From Bradyrhizobium monzae (GTDB taxonomy: Bacteria; Pseudomonadota; Alphaproteobacteria; Rhizobiales; Xanthobacteraceae), in NCBI RefSeq assembly GCF_021458635.1, contig NZ_JAIRDQ010000001.1, positions 1,116,001-1,180,000 of the forward strand: 64,000 nucleotides of DNA. The letters run 5' to 3'. The translations under genes were made by a program, and so were the position numbers. Positions 54,095 to 62,248 of the stretch are shown here, in pieces. The notes under the pieces are model-generated. The model saw nothing but the letters and a program-made list of their open reading frames with translations. It searched no databases and was not told where the DNA came from. Every line of letters begins with the position of its first letter. Positions within the stretch are counted from its first letter, which is position 1.

Positions 54095-54856
54095 TCACTG
54101 AACCAGGAAACGCGGGAACATCGGCATCGGTAGCCCGAGCACGTAGGGGAATAGCAATGCGCAGCCGAGTGTCAGGCAGGCGCCGACAATGATCGCTTCG
54201 ACCCAGCGGGTCTCATGCGTGCCCAACGCCGCGATCAGGAAACTCACGAACGCCGAAACAACCACCCCGAGCGGACGAATCGCCAGGGCAAAGAAGACGA
54301 TCGAGGCCATCACGAACAGCGGCCCGCGCCAGGAATAATGCGCCATCGCCGGTCCGTCAGCCAAGAGACCGGTCAACGCGATGCCGGCGCCAAGCGCGAC
54401 GAGAAGCCCGCCAAACATCCGCGGCGCCGTACCCGCGCCAAAGGAGAAGCCGCGCATCCCCTGCAAATCGCTCGAGGCCCACAGCGCAAACAGCGCGAGC
54501 GCCATCAGGACGATTCCGCCGACATAGTCCTGTGCCGATCTGATCGTCATGAAGATCGTGAGGATCGCCACCGCAAACAGCGGATAGGAATAGATCAGCG
54601 CCAGCAGCACGTCCGATGACGCCTTCTTGGTGTCACCGCCGGCCGCGGCGAGCAACGCAGCCGGAGCGCCCGCGACCAGCGCCGTCGCATGTGCGGCCAC
54701 GACCTGCAGTGGACCCCGCCCGGCACCCCATCCGAAGATCGTCCCGATGGACCAGATCAATTCGAAAATCTGCGGCGCGACGGCCAGCAGGCAGAAACCG
54801 ATCGCTACCGACGTGTTTCTCGTAGCTGTCGCCGAGTGGCCCATTGTGTCGGCCAT
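54095..54856 (-). CDS. tctB: Tripartite tricarboxylate transporter small permease (TctB)
   Basis: 253 residues. There are four to six membrane segments; about 80 N-terminal residues precede the TctB core (FMTIRSAQDYVGGIVLMALALFALWASSDL). The C-terminal TctB signature includes APRMFGGLLVALG. This is somewhat longer than the ~150-residue minimal TctB, owing to that extra part. It is first in the tctB-tctA-tctC unit. Confidence 0.88.
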   Translation of the reverse strand: MADTMGHSATATRNTSVAIGFCLLAVAPQIFELIWSIGTIFGWGAGRGPLQVVAAHATALVAGAPAALLAAAGGDTKKASSDVLLALIYSYPLFAVAILTIFMTIRSAQDYVGGIVLMALALFALWASSDLQGMRGFSFGAGTAPRMFGGLLVALGAGIALTGLLADGPAMAHYSWRGPLFVMASIVFFALAIRPLGVVVSAFVSFLIAALGTHETRWVEAIIVGACLTLGCALLFPYVLGLPMPMFPRFLVQ

Positions 54857-54949
54857 GCATGTCTCCTCCGCGACCCGTAAGTCACGAGCACTGTTGTTCT
54901 AATCGGCTGGAAGGGATCCCCGGCCCGGATCATTGCCTAGCGATTTTCA

Positions 54950-55480
54950 TCACACAATGCCAGCAAAACCCAACACGCCGCCCGCGAGCAGAAGCCACAA
55001 CGGATTGATGCGCGCGACGGAGGCGATCACTGCAACCGTCGCGGTCAGAAGCAGCGCCGCAATATTGCGATCGGTCGACTGTGCCAGGATCAGGGCACTC
55101 GCCGCCATCAGTCCGATCGATAGCGGAACCAGTGCAGCCTGGATCAGACCGGGCCAGCGCGATTGGCTCGGCCGGTTCAGCAATCGGCTGACATAATAGG
55201 CAAGCAGCGCTGTCGGCAGGCACATCGCCAGCGTTGCGGCCAGCGCGCCGGGAATGCCCGCCACCGCATAGCCGATTAGCGTGACGATAAGCACGTTGGG
55301 ACCTGGCGAGAGCTGCGCGATCGCATAGGCGTCGGCGAACTGCTTGTCGGTCATCCAATGATGCAAATCGACCGCGATGCGGTGCATCTCGGGCACCGCG
55401 GCCGCAGCGCCGCCGACGGCGAACAGGGACATTAGACCAAAGGTGGAGATCAGCGCCCAGATCGGGTTCTCGCTGCTCAT
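54950..55480 (-). CDS. Chromate transporter half (CHR domain), second gene
   Basis: 176 residues with five or six membrane segments. The CHR block is MSLFAVGGAAAAVPEMHR, followed by DAYAIAQLSPGPNVLIVTLIGYAVAG. This is the C-terminal-type half of a two-gene (short-chain) CHR transporter. It overlaps the preceding gene by 4 bp (ATGAGC start). Confidence 0.88.
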   Translation of the reverse strand: MSSENPIWALISTFGLMSLFAVGGAAAAVPEMHRIAVDLHHWMTDKQFADAYAIAQLSPGPNVLIVTLIGYAVAGIPGALAATLAMCLPTALLAYYVSRLLNRPSQSRWPGLIQAALVPLSIGLMAASALILAQSTDRNIAALLLTATVAVIASVARINPLWLLLAGGVLGFAGIV

Positions 55481-56082
55481 GCTGCTACCTTCCGCCGCAT
55501 CAAATAGGTGACGCCGATGCTGAGCGGGATCGCGACCAGCAGCACCGCCTGCAACGGCCAGCGAAGCACGCCGATGGCTGTGAACACGCCAAGCATCAGG
55601 ATGATCACCACGACGTCCATTCGCTTGAGCAGCGGCGTCATCATGCGGAAGACCACCGCGATCAGCAGACCGACCGCGGCGCAGGAGATACCCGCTAGGA
55701 TGCGGCGGAGCACCTCCACGTCCCCAAACCGGGCGTAGATGATCGCGAGCACGGTCATGATCAGGGTCGGCGGCAGCAACAGCCCGGTGAAGGCGGCAAC
55801 ACCGCCCGCGATGCCGCGCAGCCGCGACCCGAACACCATCGACAGATTGACGATGTTGGGCCCGGGCAGGAAATGGCAGAGCGCAAAGGTCTCGTTGAAC
55901 TCCTCCGCCGTCATCCAGCGATGCTGGTCGACGATGGCGTGCCGGGCAAACACCAGGACGCCGCCGAAGCCGGCCAGCGACATCCGGGCAAAGGCCAGGA
56001 ACAACGCTGCGAGGCCGGGTGGAGGGGCGTGAGGTGATGGAGGATCCGGCTCTTGGGCGGCCGGTGCTGAATCCGGGGACAT
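55477..56082 (-). CDS. Chromate transporter half (CHR domain), first gene
   Basis: 201 residues. A proline-rich start (PAAQEPDPPSPHAPPPG), then a CHR domain: MSLAGFGGVLVFARHAIVDQHRWMT, NETFALCHFLPGPNIVNLSMVFGSRL. Paired short CHR proteins work together; some export chromate, but others are untested. It is the first gene of the pair and is divergent from the tmRNA gene. Confidence 0.88.
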   Translation of the reverse strand: MSPDSAPAAQEPDPPSPHAPPPGLAALFLAFARMSLAGFGGVLVFARHAIVDQHRWMTAEEFNETFALCHFLPGPNIVNLSMVFGSRLRGIAGGVAAFTGLLLPPTLIMTVLAIIYARFGDVEVLRRILAGISCAAVGLLIAVVFRMMTPLLKRMDVVVIILMLGVFTAIGVLRWPLQAVLLVAIPLSIGVTYLMRRKVAA

Positions 56083-56229
56083 GCCAACAGCTTAGAACGC
56101 GGTCCACCGCGGGGCCAAGATCAGACCGAAGGCCGCCCAAATCTATCCAAAGGGAACCTCGGCCCGTCCGCGCCAAACCCCTGTCTTTCTAAACCTTTGC
56201 CGCCTATATTGGGGGTGTCGGTTCGCCGG

Positions 56230-56552
56230 CTATGGAAATAAACGGTCGTCGCAATAAACCATTCGGACCCGGGGGCGGTACCCGGCGCCTCCACCAAAGC
56301 TCATCGTTCGGCGGGCTTGGCCCACTGACAAGTGAGCTTCGGCGGGGGCGAAATAGGATCGACGAGGGCGTAAAGGGCGAACTTTTTCCCGGTATTGTTC
56401 CGCCGTTATCGGGCTATGCAATAGTTGCCAACGACAACTTTGCTCCGGTTGCTCAGGCTGCGTAACGCAGTTTGAAAGACCATCTTAAAGTCCTAACGGG
56501 TTAAGCTCCGTTAGGCGGGGTTCGGAGGCACCTGGCAACAGAAGCCTCCACT
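56230..56552 (+). ncRNA. ssrA: Circularly permuted two-piece tmRNA
   Basis: The acceptor piece comes first and ends ...CGCCTCCACCA at 56296. After a 47-nt intervening segment with AAGCTCA / TGAGCTT arms, the coding piece begins GGGGGCG at 56344. GGGGGCG pairs with CGCCTCC to make a 7-bp acceptor stem with G3-U70, the alanine identity pair. The motif GGATCGACGAGGG follows. The tag is encoded at 56427-56465 as ANDNFAPVAQAA then TAA, after TAGTT and resume codon GCC. This permuted layout is the alphaproteobacterial form. The 5' end (about 56230) and 3' end (about 56552, after the GGAGGC / GCCTCC hairpin) are approximate. The T-loop (GGCGGTA) is not the usual form. It rescues stalled ribosomes and tags their products for ClpXP. 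Confidence 0.9.
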
Positions 56553-56666
56553 TACCTCTGATTTCCTTCCCGGCGGGGACTCCTGCTGACCCGTCAGGCG
56601 CGGTACTATTGCGGCTTGGCGAGTCGGGCCGGCAGGGCCCGTCTCCTGGAATGCAACAGGACCACC

Positions 56667-57185
56667 ATGGCGACCGATCATATCCGATACGATGTGCTGG
56701 CCCGCGACGCGCTGCGCGGCGTGCTGCGCAAGGTGCTGACCGACGCCGCCGCCCACGGCCTGCCGGGCGAGCATCATTTTTTCATCACCTTCGTCTCGAA
56801 GGCCGAGGGCGTGAAGATCTCGTCGCGGCTGCTGGCGCAATATCCGGAAGAGATGACGATCATCCTCCAGCACCAGTTCTGGGACCTGACCGTGCTCGAG
56901 GACCGTTTCGAGGTCGGCCTGTCCTTTGGCGGCATCCCGGAGCGGCTGATCGTGCCGTTCAGCGCCATCAAGAGCTTCCTCGATCCGTCCGTGAAGTTCG
57001 GCCTCCAGTTCGACACATCCGATGTTGCCGAGGTGGCGGGCGAGAACTTGCCGGCGACCCCGGCCCCTTCCGCTGTCGCGGCACCTGCGTCGGCTACTGA
57101 GACGGCAGAGACCGCGGAAGAACCGACCCCTCCGAACCAGGGCGGCGCCGAGGTCGTGCGGCTCGATCGTTTCCGCAAGAAATGA
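56667..57185 (+). CDS. sspB: SspB-family ClpXP adaptor (alpha type)
   Basis: 172 residues. The ClpXP-adaptor core is MATDHIRYDVLARDALRGVLRKVL, EHHFFITFVSKAEGVKISSRLLAQYPEEMTIILQHQFWDL and FGGIPERLIVPFSAIKSFLDPSVKFGLQF. A flexible Ala/Pro/Thr-rich linker follows, and the C-terminal VVRLDRFRKK is the usual tail that docks ClpX. It captures ssrA-tagged proteins and hands them to ClpXP. It lies about 115 bp after the tmRNA coding piece on the same strand. Confidence 0.93.
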   Translation: MATDHIRYDVLARDALRGVLRKVLTDAAAHGLPGEHHFFITFVSKAEGVKISSRLLAQYPEEMTIILQHQFWDLTVLEDRFEVGLSFGGIPERLIVPFSAIKSFLDPSVKFGLQFDTSDVAEVAGENLPATPAPSAVAAPASATETAETAEEPTPPNQGGAEVVRLDRFRKK

Positions 57186-57275
57186 TCTAGGTTGGCCGCG
57201 AAGCCGTCGCGCCCGGCCAAACTCCCTATATAGAAGAGCACATGAAGAGGGCCGCACGGCGTTTCGCGCGGCAGA

Positions 57276-58709
57276 ATGGATGTGCTCATGGCCAAAGCTG
57301 CCCGCGCGAAGACCGACCGCCCCGCGACCCGCATCGAGACCGACAGTTTCGGTCCCATCGAGGTCCCCGCCGATCGCTATTGGGGGGCGCAGACCGAACG
57401 CTCGCGTCAGAATTTCCGCATCGGCATCGACCGCATGCCGATCTCGCTCGTGCATGCGCTCGGCATCGTCAAGCTTGCGGCTGCACAGTCCAACCTCGAG
57501 CTCGGCCTGCTCGACAAGCGCCGCGCCAATGCAATCATCCGCGCCGCGCACGAGGTGATCGAGGGCAAGCTCGACGATCATTTCCCGCTGGTCGTGTGGC
57601 AGACCGGTTCGGGCACCCAGAGCAACATGAACCTCAACGAGGTCATCGCCAACCGCGCCAACGAGCTGCTCGGAGGCGAGCTCGGCAGCAAGAAGCCGGT
57701 GCATCCCAACGACCACGTCAACATGAGCCAGTCGTCGAATGACTCTTTCCCGACCGCGATGCACATTGCGGCGGCAAGCCGCGTCACCGCCGATCTCGTC
57801 CCCGCCCTCGGCGAGCTGCACCGCGCGCTGCGCAAGAAGGAAAAGGAATTCGCCAAGATCGTGAAGATCGGCCGCACCCACACCCAGGATGCGACGCCGC
57901 TGACGCTCGGCCAGGAATTCTCGGGCTATGCCGCGCAGGTCGAGAGCGGCATCGCGCGGCTCAAGGTCGCGGTGAAGGACCTTTATCCCCTGGCGCAGGG
58001 GGGCACCGCCGTCGGCACCGGCCTCAACTCCAAGCCGCGCTTCGCAAAGCTGTTTGCAAAGCACGTCGCCGGGATCACGAAACTTCCCTTCACCAGCGCC
58101 GCCAACAAATTCGAGGCGCTGGCCTCGAACGACGCCTATGTGCTGGCGCACGGCGCCATCAATTCCGTCGCGACAGGCCTGTTCAAGATCGCCAACGACA
58201 TCCGCCTGCTCGGATCGGGTCCGCGCTCGGGCCTCGGCGAATTGATCCTACCGGAGAACGAGCCGGGCTCGTCGATCATGCCCGGCAAGGTCAACCCGAC
58301 GCAGTGCGAGGCCATGACCATGGTGTGCTGCCAGGTGTTCGGCAATCACACCGCGATCACGGTCGCCGGCAGCCAGGGCCATTTCGAGCTCAACGTCTAC
58401 AAGCCCGTCCTCGCCTACAACATGCTGCACTCGATCCGCCTGATGGCGGACGCCGCGCGCTCATTCACGGAGCATTGCGTCAGCGGCATCCGCGCCGACC
58501 AAAAGCACATCAAGGAGTTGATGGAGCGCTCGCTGATGCTGGTGACCGCGCTCGCGCCGAAGATCGGCTACGACAACGCAGCCAAGGTGGCCAAGACCGC
58601 GCATGCCAACGGCACCACGCTGAAGGAAGAGGCGCTACGGCTCGGCTTCGTCTCGGCCGACGAATTCGACCGCCTGGTGCAGCCGGAGAAGATGACGAGG
58701 CCGGGGTGA
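57276..58709 (+). CDS. fumC: Fumarate hydratase class II
   Basis: 477 residues. The family blocks are [56 protein letters not shown] and the signature [17 protein letters not shown]. It interconverts fumarate and malate in the TCA cycle; the class II form has no iron-sulfur cluster. The start could also be the ATG at 57288 (MAKAARAK). It stands alone, 90 bp after sspB. Confidence 0.96.
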   Translation: MDVLMAKAARAKTDRPATRIETDSFGPIEVPADRYWGAQTERSRQNFRIGIDRMPISLVHALGIVKLAAAQSNLELGLLDKRRANAIIRAAHEVIEGKLDDHFPLVVWQTGSGTQSNMNLNEVIANRANELLGGELGSKKPVHPNDHVNMSQSSNDSFPTAMHIAAASRVTADLVPALGELHRALRKKEKEFAKIVKIGRTHTQDATPLTLGQEFSGYAAQVESGIARLKVAVKDLYPLAQGGTAVGTGLNSKPRFAKLFAKHVAGITKLPFTSAANKFEALASNDAYVLAHGAINSVATGLFKIANDIRLLGSGPRSGLGELILPENEPGSSIMPGKVNPTQCEAMTMVCCQVFGNHTAITVAGSQGHFELNVYKPVLAYNMLHSIRLMADAARSFTEHCVSGIRADQKHIKELMERSLMLVTALAPKIGYDNAAKVAKTAHANGTTLKEEALRLGFVSADEFDRLVQPEKMTRPG

Positions 58710-58987
58710 ATTCCGAATTCCGATAGTCATCCGTAATGATACGGAGCCTAAAGGCTCACAAATATGAGGCTAAACGGGCAGGATTTGATTACCGTCAATG
58801 TCGCAGTGAAGATCCATGTTACGCAAGCCTGCCTGCCCTTGACGGGGCGGAATTCATCGTTTGATGGCCCGAGCGGCCGATTGACGAGGACGAGCGAATG
58901 ACGATCAAGTCTTGCGGGGCGCAACGCGGCGCCTTGTTTCTGGAAGTTTCATCCAGCCTGAAGAGGAGCGGATGATGGAGACGCGGC

Positions 58988-59176
58988 ATGGGGAACGTCA
59001 TCAACCTGAATCGTTTCAGGAAGCGCGCCGAGCGGGAAGCATCGGCGAAGCAGGCGGACGTCAACCGAACGAAGTTCGGCCGCACGAAGGCCGAGCGATC
59101 GGCGGAGGAGAAGCAGGCGGACCAGGCGAAGGCGCATCTGGACCAGCATCGGATCGATCGCGAGGAGCAGCCATGA
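58988..59176 (+). CDS. DUF4169 small basic/acidic helical protein (62 aa)
   Basis: MGNVINLNRFRKRAEREASAKQAD... with a charge-alternating helix (FGRTKAERSAEEKQADQAKAHLDQH). DUF4169 proteins are usually found just before a ribbon-helix-helix gene in Rhizobiales, as here. The function is unknown. The stop overlaps the next start (ATGA). Confidence 0.85.
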   Translation: MGNVINLNRFRKRAEREASAKQADVNRTKFGRTKAERSAEEKQADQAKAHLDQHRIDREEQP

Positions 59177-59427
59177 AGTCGCCCGTCGTGAAGCGCTCGA
59201 TCGTGGTTGCCGGCCACAAGACCAGCGTCAGCCTGGAAGAGGCGTTCTGGAACGGCATGAAGGAGATCTCGGGCCTGCGCAACATGACGCTGTCCGAGCT
59301 CGTCGGCGAAATCGACGGCGCCCGCCAGCAGGGCAATTTGTCCTCGGCGATCCGCCTGTTCGTGCTCGACTACTTCAAGACCCGCGCCATGGCCGCCATC
59401 CAGCCGGAAAAGGTCCCGGCGCAGTAG
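59173..59427 (+). CDS. Ribbon-helix-helix domain protein (84 aa)
   Basis: MKSPVVKRSIVVAGHKTSVSLEEAFWNGMKEISGLRNMTLSELVGEID... matches the RHH_4-type domain: strand (KRSIVVAGHKTSVSLE), helix, turn, helix. It may bind DNA as a dimer. It is coupled to the DUF4169 gene; both follow fumC. The cellular role is not known. Confidence 0.88.
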   Translation: MKSPVVKRSIVVAGHKTSVSLEEAFWNGMKEISGLRNMTLSELVGEIDGARQQGNLSSAIRLFVLDYFKTRAMAAIQPEKVPAQ

Positions 59428-59458
59428 CGCCGGGGCGATCGGCCCACGGCTTCGTGAT

Positions 59459-59487
59459 CTGCACTTTAAAATCACTCTAAGGTGCAG
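59459..59487. promoter_or_regulatory. Irr-type iron control element candidate upstream of feoA
   Basis: The 17-bp core TTTAAAATCACTCTAAG (59465-59481) matches 11 of 14 positions of the remembered ICE consensus TTTAGAA-N3-TTCTAAA. It is framed by CTGCAC (59459-59464) and GTGCAG (59482-59487), so the whole 29-bp site is an 11/14 dyad. It lies about 55 bp before the feoA ATG. Irr is the iron regulator of Bradyrhizobium. Confidence 0.55.
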
Positions 59488-59540
59488 TTTCAGCGAGCGT
59501 GCGCGCTTGACCTCCCTGCCCTGCGTTGAAAATACAGGGC

Positions 59541-59816
59541 ATGACCGATACCCATGATACGCGCCGCGAGATGCCGCTGGGCCTGGCCAAGCGCGGCTAT
59601 ACCGGCGTCATTCAGCACCTCTCCGCCAAGGACGCCAGCTCGGCACTCTCGGACATCGAGCTCGAGAGCCGGCTGATCGAGCTTGGCTTCGTCGAGGGCG
59701 CCCGGGTCGAGGTCCTGCACGAGGGGCTGGTCGGGCGCGACCCGATTGCCGTTCGTGTCGACAACATCACCATCGCGGTGCGCCGCCGCGAAGCCATGGC
59801 CATCATCGTCGCCTGA
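59541..59816 (+). CDS. feoA: Ferrous iron transport protein A
   Basis: 91 residues. The SH3-like FeoA core is PLGLAKRGYTGVIQHLSAKDASSALSDIELESRLIELGFVEGARVEVLHEGLVGRDPIAVRVDN. It is a small cytosolic partner of FeoB. The gap to feoB is 24 bp. The upstream dyad suggests iron control. Confidence 0.93.
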   Translation: MTDTHDTRREMPLGLAKRGYTGVIQHLSAKDASSALSDIELESRLIELGFVEGARVEVLHEGLVGRDPIAVRVDNITIAVRRREAMAIIVA

Positions 59817-59840
59817 GATTGCGGCCGGACATCTGATTCC

Positions 59841-61712
59841 ATGGAATTACCCCTTCTGCATCTCGCCCTGGTCGGCACGCCAAACAGCGGCAAGACCTCG
59901 CTGTTCAATGCCCTGACCGGCAGCCGGCAGAAGGTCGCGAACTATCCGGGCGTCACCGTCGAGCGCAAAGAAGGTTTTTTCGTCACCCCGCAGGGGCGCC
60001 AGGTCTCCGTCGTCGACCTGCCCGGCACCTATTCGCTGCGCGGCCGCAGCCCGGACGAGGAGATCACCCGCGACTTCGTGCTCGGCAAGGCGTCTGGCGA
60101 GACCGTGCCCGACCTCGTGCTGTGCGTGGCCGACTCGACCAATCTGCGCCTGACCATCCGCCTGCTGCTGGAGCTCAAGCGCACCGGACGGCCGATGATC
60201 CTGGTGCTCAACATGTTCGACATCGCAAGCCGCCGCGGCATCTCGGTCGACGTCGAACGGCTCGCCAAGGAGCTCGGCGTGCCTGTCGTCACCTCGATCG
60301 CGGTGCGCAAGGGCGGCACCGCGGACCTGTTGGCGCTGACCGACGAGATCTCGGCCAGGCTCGCCGCCGAGCCTGGCGAGAACAGCTGGCGCGCGCTCAG
60401 CGTCGCCGAATTGCGCGCGACCCAGCGCGAGGCCGACCGCATCATCTCGGACTGCGTCAGCCTGCCGAGCCGGCCCGACACCTGGACCGCGCGCATCGAC
60501 GCGATCGTGCTGCATCCGGTCGGCGGCCTCATCGTGCTCGCGCTCATCCTGTTCGTGATGTTCCAGGCGGTGTTCGCCTGGGCGCAGCCGCTGATGGAGC
60601 TGCTGCAATCGGGCTTCGACGCGCTCGGCGACTTCGTCCACGCCACCCTGCCAGAGGGCCTGCTGCAGAGCTTCCTGCAGAACGGCGTGATCTCGGGCGT
60701 CGGCAGCGTCATCGTGTTCCTGCCGCAGATCATCATCATCTTCCTGTTCATCCTGCTCTTGGAAGATTTCGGCTATATGGCGCGCGCCGCGTTCCTGATG
60801 GACCGCATCATGGGCGGCGCGGGGCTGCACGGCCGCGCCTTCATTCCGCTGCTGTCGAGCTTTGCCTGCGCCATTCCCGGCATCATGGCGACGCGCGTCA
60901 TCGACAACAAGCGCGACCGGCTGACGACGATCCTGATCGCGCCGCTGATGACCTGCTCGGCGCGCATTCCGGTCTACACGCTGATCATCTCGGCCTTCAT
61001 TCCGGCCAGGGACGTCTGGGGCTTCATCAACCTGCAAGGCCTCGTGATGTTCGGCCTCTATGCGGCCGGCATCACCAGCGCGCTTGTCGTCTCGTTCCTG
61101 ATCAAATTCTTCATGCTGCGCGACTACGCGCCGGCGCCGTTCATGCTGGAGCTGCCGGACTACAAGATGCCGCGGCTGAAATCGATCGCGATCGGCATCT
61201 TCACCCGCGCAAAGATGTTCCTGCAGCGCGCCGGCACCACGATCTTCTCGATGATGGTGCTGATCTGGTTTCTGGCCTCGTTCCCGCAGCCGCCCGCGGG
61301 CGCGACCGAGCCCGCGATCGACTTCAGCCTTGCCGCGATGATCGGCAAGGCGCTGGCGCCGCTGCTCGCCCCCGTCGGCTTCAACTGGCAGATCGCAGTC
61401 GCGCTGATCCCGGGCATGGCGGCACGCGAGGTCGCGGTCGCGGCGCTGGGCACCGTCTATGCGATCGAAGGCGGCAAGGAAGCGGCCGAGCAGATCGGCC
61501 AGGTGCTGGCGACGAAATGGTCGCTCGCGACCGCGCTGTCGATGCTGGCCTGGTACATCTTCGCGCCGCAATGCGCTTCCACGCTCGCCGTGATCCGGCG
61601 CGAGACCGGAAGCTGGGGCTGGATGGCGGCGACCTTCGCCTACATGCTGGTGCTGGCCTATGCCGCGAGCCTCCTGACGTACAACGTCGCGGTCGCGCTG
61701 GGCGCCGGCTAG
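59841..61712 (+). CDS. feoB: Ferrous iron transporter FeoB
   Basis: 623 residues. N-terminal G domain: G1 GTPNSGKTS (12-20), switch PGVTVE, G3 DLPGTYS, G4 NMFD. Then about eight or nine membrane segments with two Gate motifs (SSFACAIPGIMATRVIDNKRDRLTT and the later LALIPGMAAREVAV-type region). It takes up Fe(II). The protein is shorter than the ~770-residue E. coli form; the C-terminus ends just after the second Gate core, typical of rhizobial FeoB. No FeoC gene follows. A copy of the 48-bp repeat lies 22 nt after the stop. Confidence 0.95.
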   Translation: MELPLLHLALVGTPNSGKTSLFNALTGSRQKVANYPGVTVERKEGFFVTPQGRQVSVVDLPGTYSLRGRSPDEEITRDFVLGKASGETVPDLVLCVADSTNLRLTIRLLLELKRTGRPMILVLNMFDIASRRGISVDVERLAKELGVPVVTSIAVRKGGTADLLALTDEISARLAAEPGENSWRALSVAELRATQREADRIISDCVSLPSRPDTWTARIDAIVLHPVGGLIVLALILFVMFQAVFAWAQPLMELLQSGFDALGDFVHATLPEGLLQSFLQNGVISGVGSVIVFLPQIIIIFLFILLLEDFGYMARAAFLMDRIMGGAGLHGRAFIPLLSSFACAIPGIMATRVIDNKRDRLTTILIAPLMTCSARIPVYTLIISAFIPARDVWGFINLQGLVMFGLYAAGITSALVVSFLIKFFMLRDYAPAPFMLELPDYKMPRLKSIAIGIFTRAKMFLQRAGTTIFSMMVLIWFLASFPQPPAGATEPAIDFSLAAMIGKALAPLLAPVGFNWQIAVALIPGMAAREVAVAALGTVYAIEGGKEAAEQIGQVLATKWSLATALSMLAWYIFAPQCASTLAVIRRETGSWGWMAATFAYMLVLAYAASLLTYNVAVALGAG

Positions 61713-61734
61713 CCTCTTTCAAATCCCGACTTAT

Positions 61735-61782
61735 GAAAACAACCCCATGCACAGTAGACGGGGGTTGCGAGATCAATGGCTT
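61735..61782 (+). repeat. 48-bp dispersed repeat, copy 2 (after feoB)
   Basis: Begins GAAAACAACCCCATGCACAG and ends CAATGGCTT, with both outer blocks identical to and equally spaced as in the copy at 17859-17906; the 27-nt middle differs. It starts 22 nt after the feoB stop on the same strand. Confidence 0.7.
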
Positions 61783-61890
61783 ACGCGCGTTTAAAATCAC
61801 CCGATCGTAGGCCCGTCCCGCCGAGCGCTGCGAAGTGATCGCACTCCGAATTCCCCGCAGGCCGGCGGTCACAATTACCTCGAAGCCGAT

Positions 61891-61915
61891 GGAACTTTTT
61901 CGCTCGCGCATCGTT
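61891..61915 (+). promoter_or_regulatory. EcfG (general stress sigma) promoter
   Basis: GGAAC at 61891-61895, 16-bp spacer, CGTT at 61912-61915. It is an exact match to the EcfG consensus. The transcript would begin near 61922 and reach the small gene at 61944. Confidence 0.75.
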
Positions 61916-61943
61916 CTTTGGTTTTTCCGCGAAAGTTTCTTCA

Positions 61944-62108
61944 ATGGGCAGGATGTCGGACGAGTTGGGGGATAAGGCCCGCAGAGCAGAGCGTCTCTCC
62001 AGCACCATCAGCAGCATCGAGGATGCGAAGAAGCTTCGCGACCTGTCGAAGCAGTTCGATGCAGAAGCCGATGCGCTGGACCGCAGCACCGGCGCGCGCG
62101 ACGCTTGA
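61944..62108 (+). CDS. Small helical protein (54 aa), likely EcfG-dependent
   Basis: MGRMSDELGDKARRAERLSSTISSIEDAKKLRDLSKQFD...ends TGARDA. It is a single charged amphipathic-helix protein with a heptad-like ARRAERL-STI-S-I-DAKKLRDL pattern. It resembles the 50-residue product at 6654-6806 (AARAERLAKRI). An ATG at 61953 is an alternative start. It stands directly behind an EcfG promoter and before the KaiC-like gene, so it is probably part of the general stress response. Confidence 0.6.
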   Translation: MGRMSDELGDKARRAERLSSTISSIEDAKKLRDLSKQFDAEADALDRSTGARDA

Positions 62109-62248
62109 CCAAACCGTTCCTCTTTTCAGGCATGGAACTCGACGCCGCGCTTTGAATTCCTTTCCAACGTCCCTTTTCAACCAAGGCTTCGGCCTTGGGA
62201 CTCAACACCGATGACGCCCTTTTCGGGGTAAAAGCGTCAGGAAGTTCG

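Noticed and set aside
54950..56176. Long frame joining both chromate transporter genes
   Set aside because: Only its last 176 codons are the real second CHR gene (start 55480); the first part is the out-of-frame reading of the other CHR gene.
56232..56465. Open frame of 77 codons ending NDNFAPVAQAA
   Set aside because: It is the tmRNA: the last 12 codons are the ssrA tag and the upstream part covers the acceptor piece and spacer. It has no Shine-Dalgarno.
58990..59015. GGAAC-N15-CGTT inside the DUF4169 gene
   Set aside because: Spacer is 15 bp and the site is inside coding sequence.
59847..61571. 574-codon frame antisense to feoB
   Set aside because: Charged, low-complexity antisense translation of a conserved gene.
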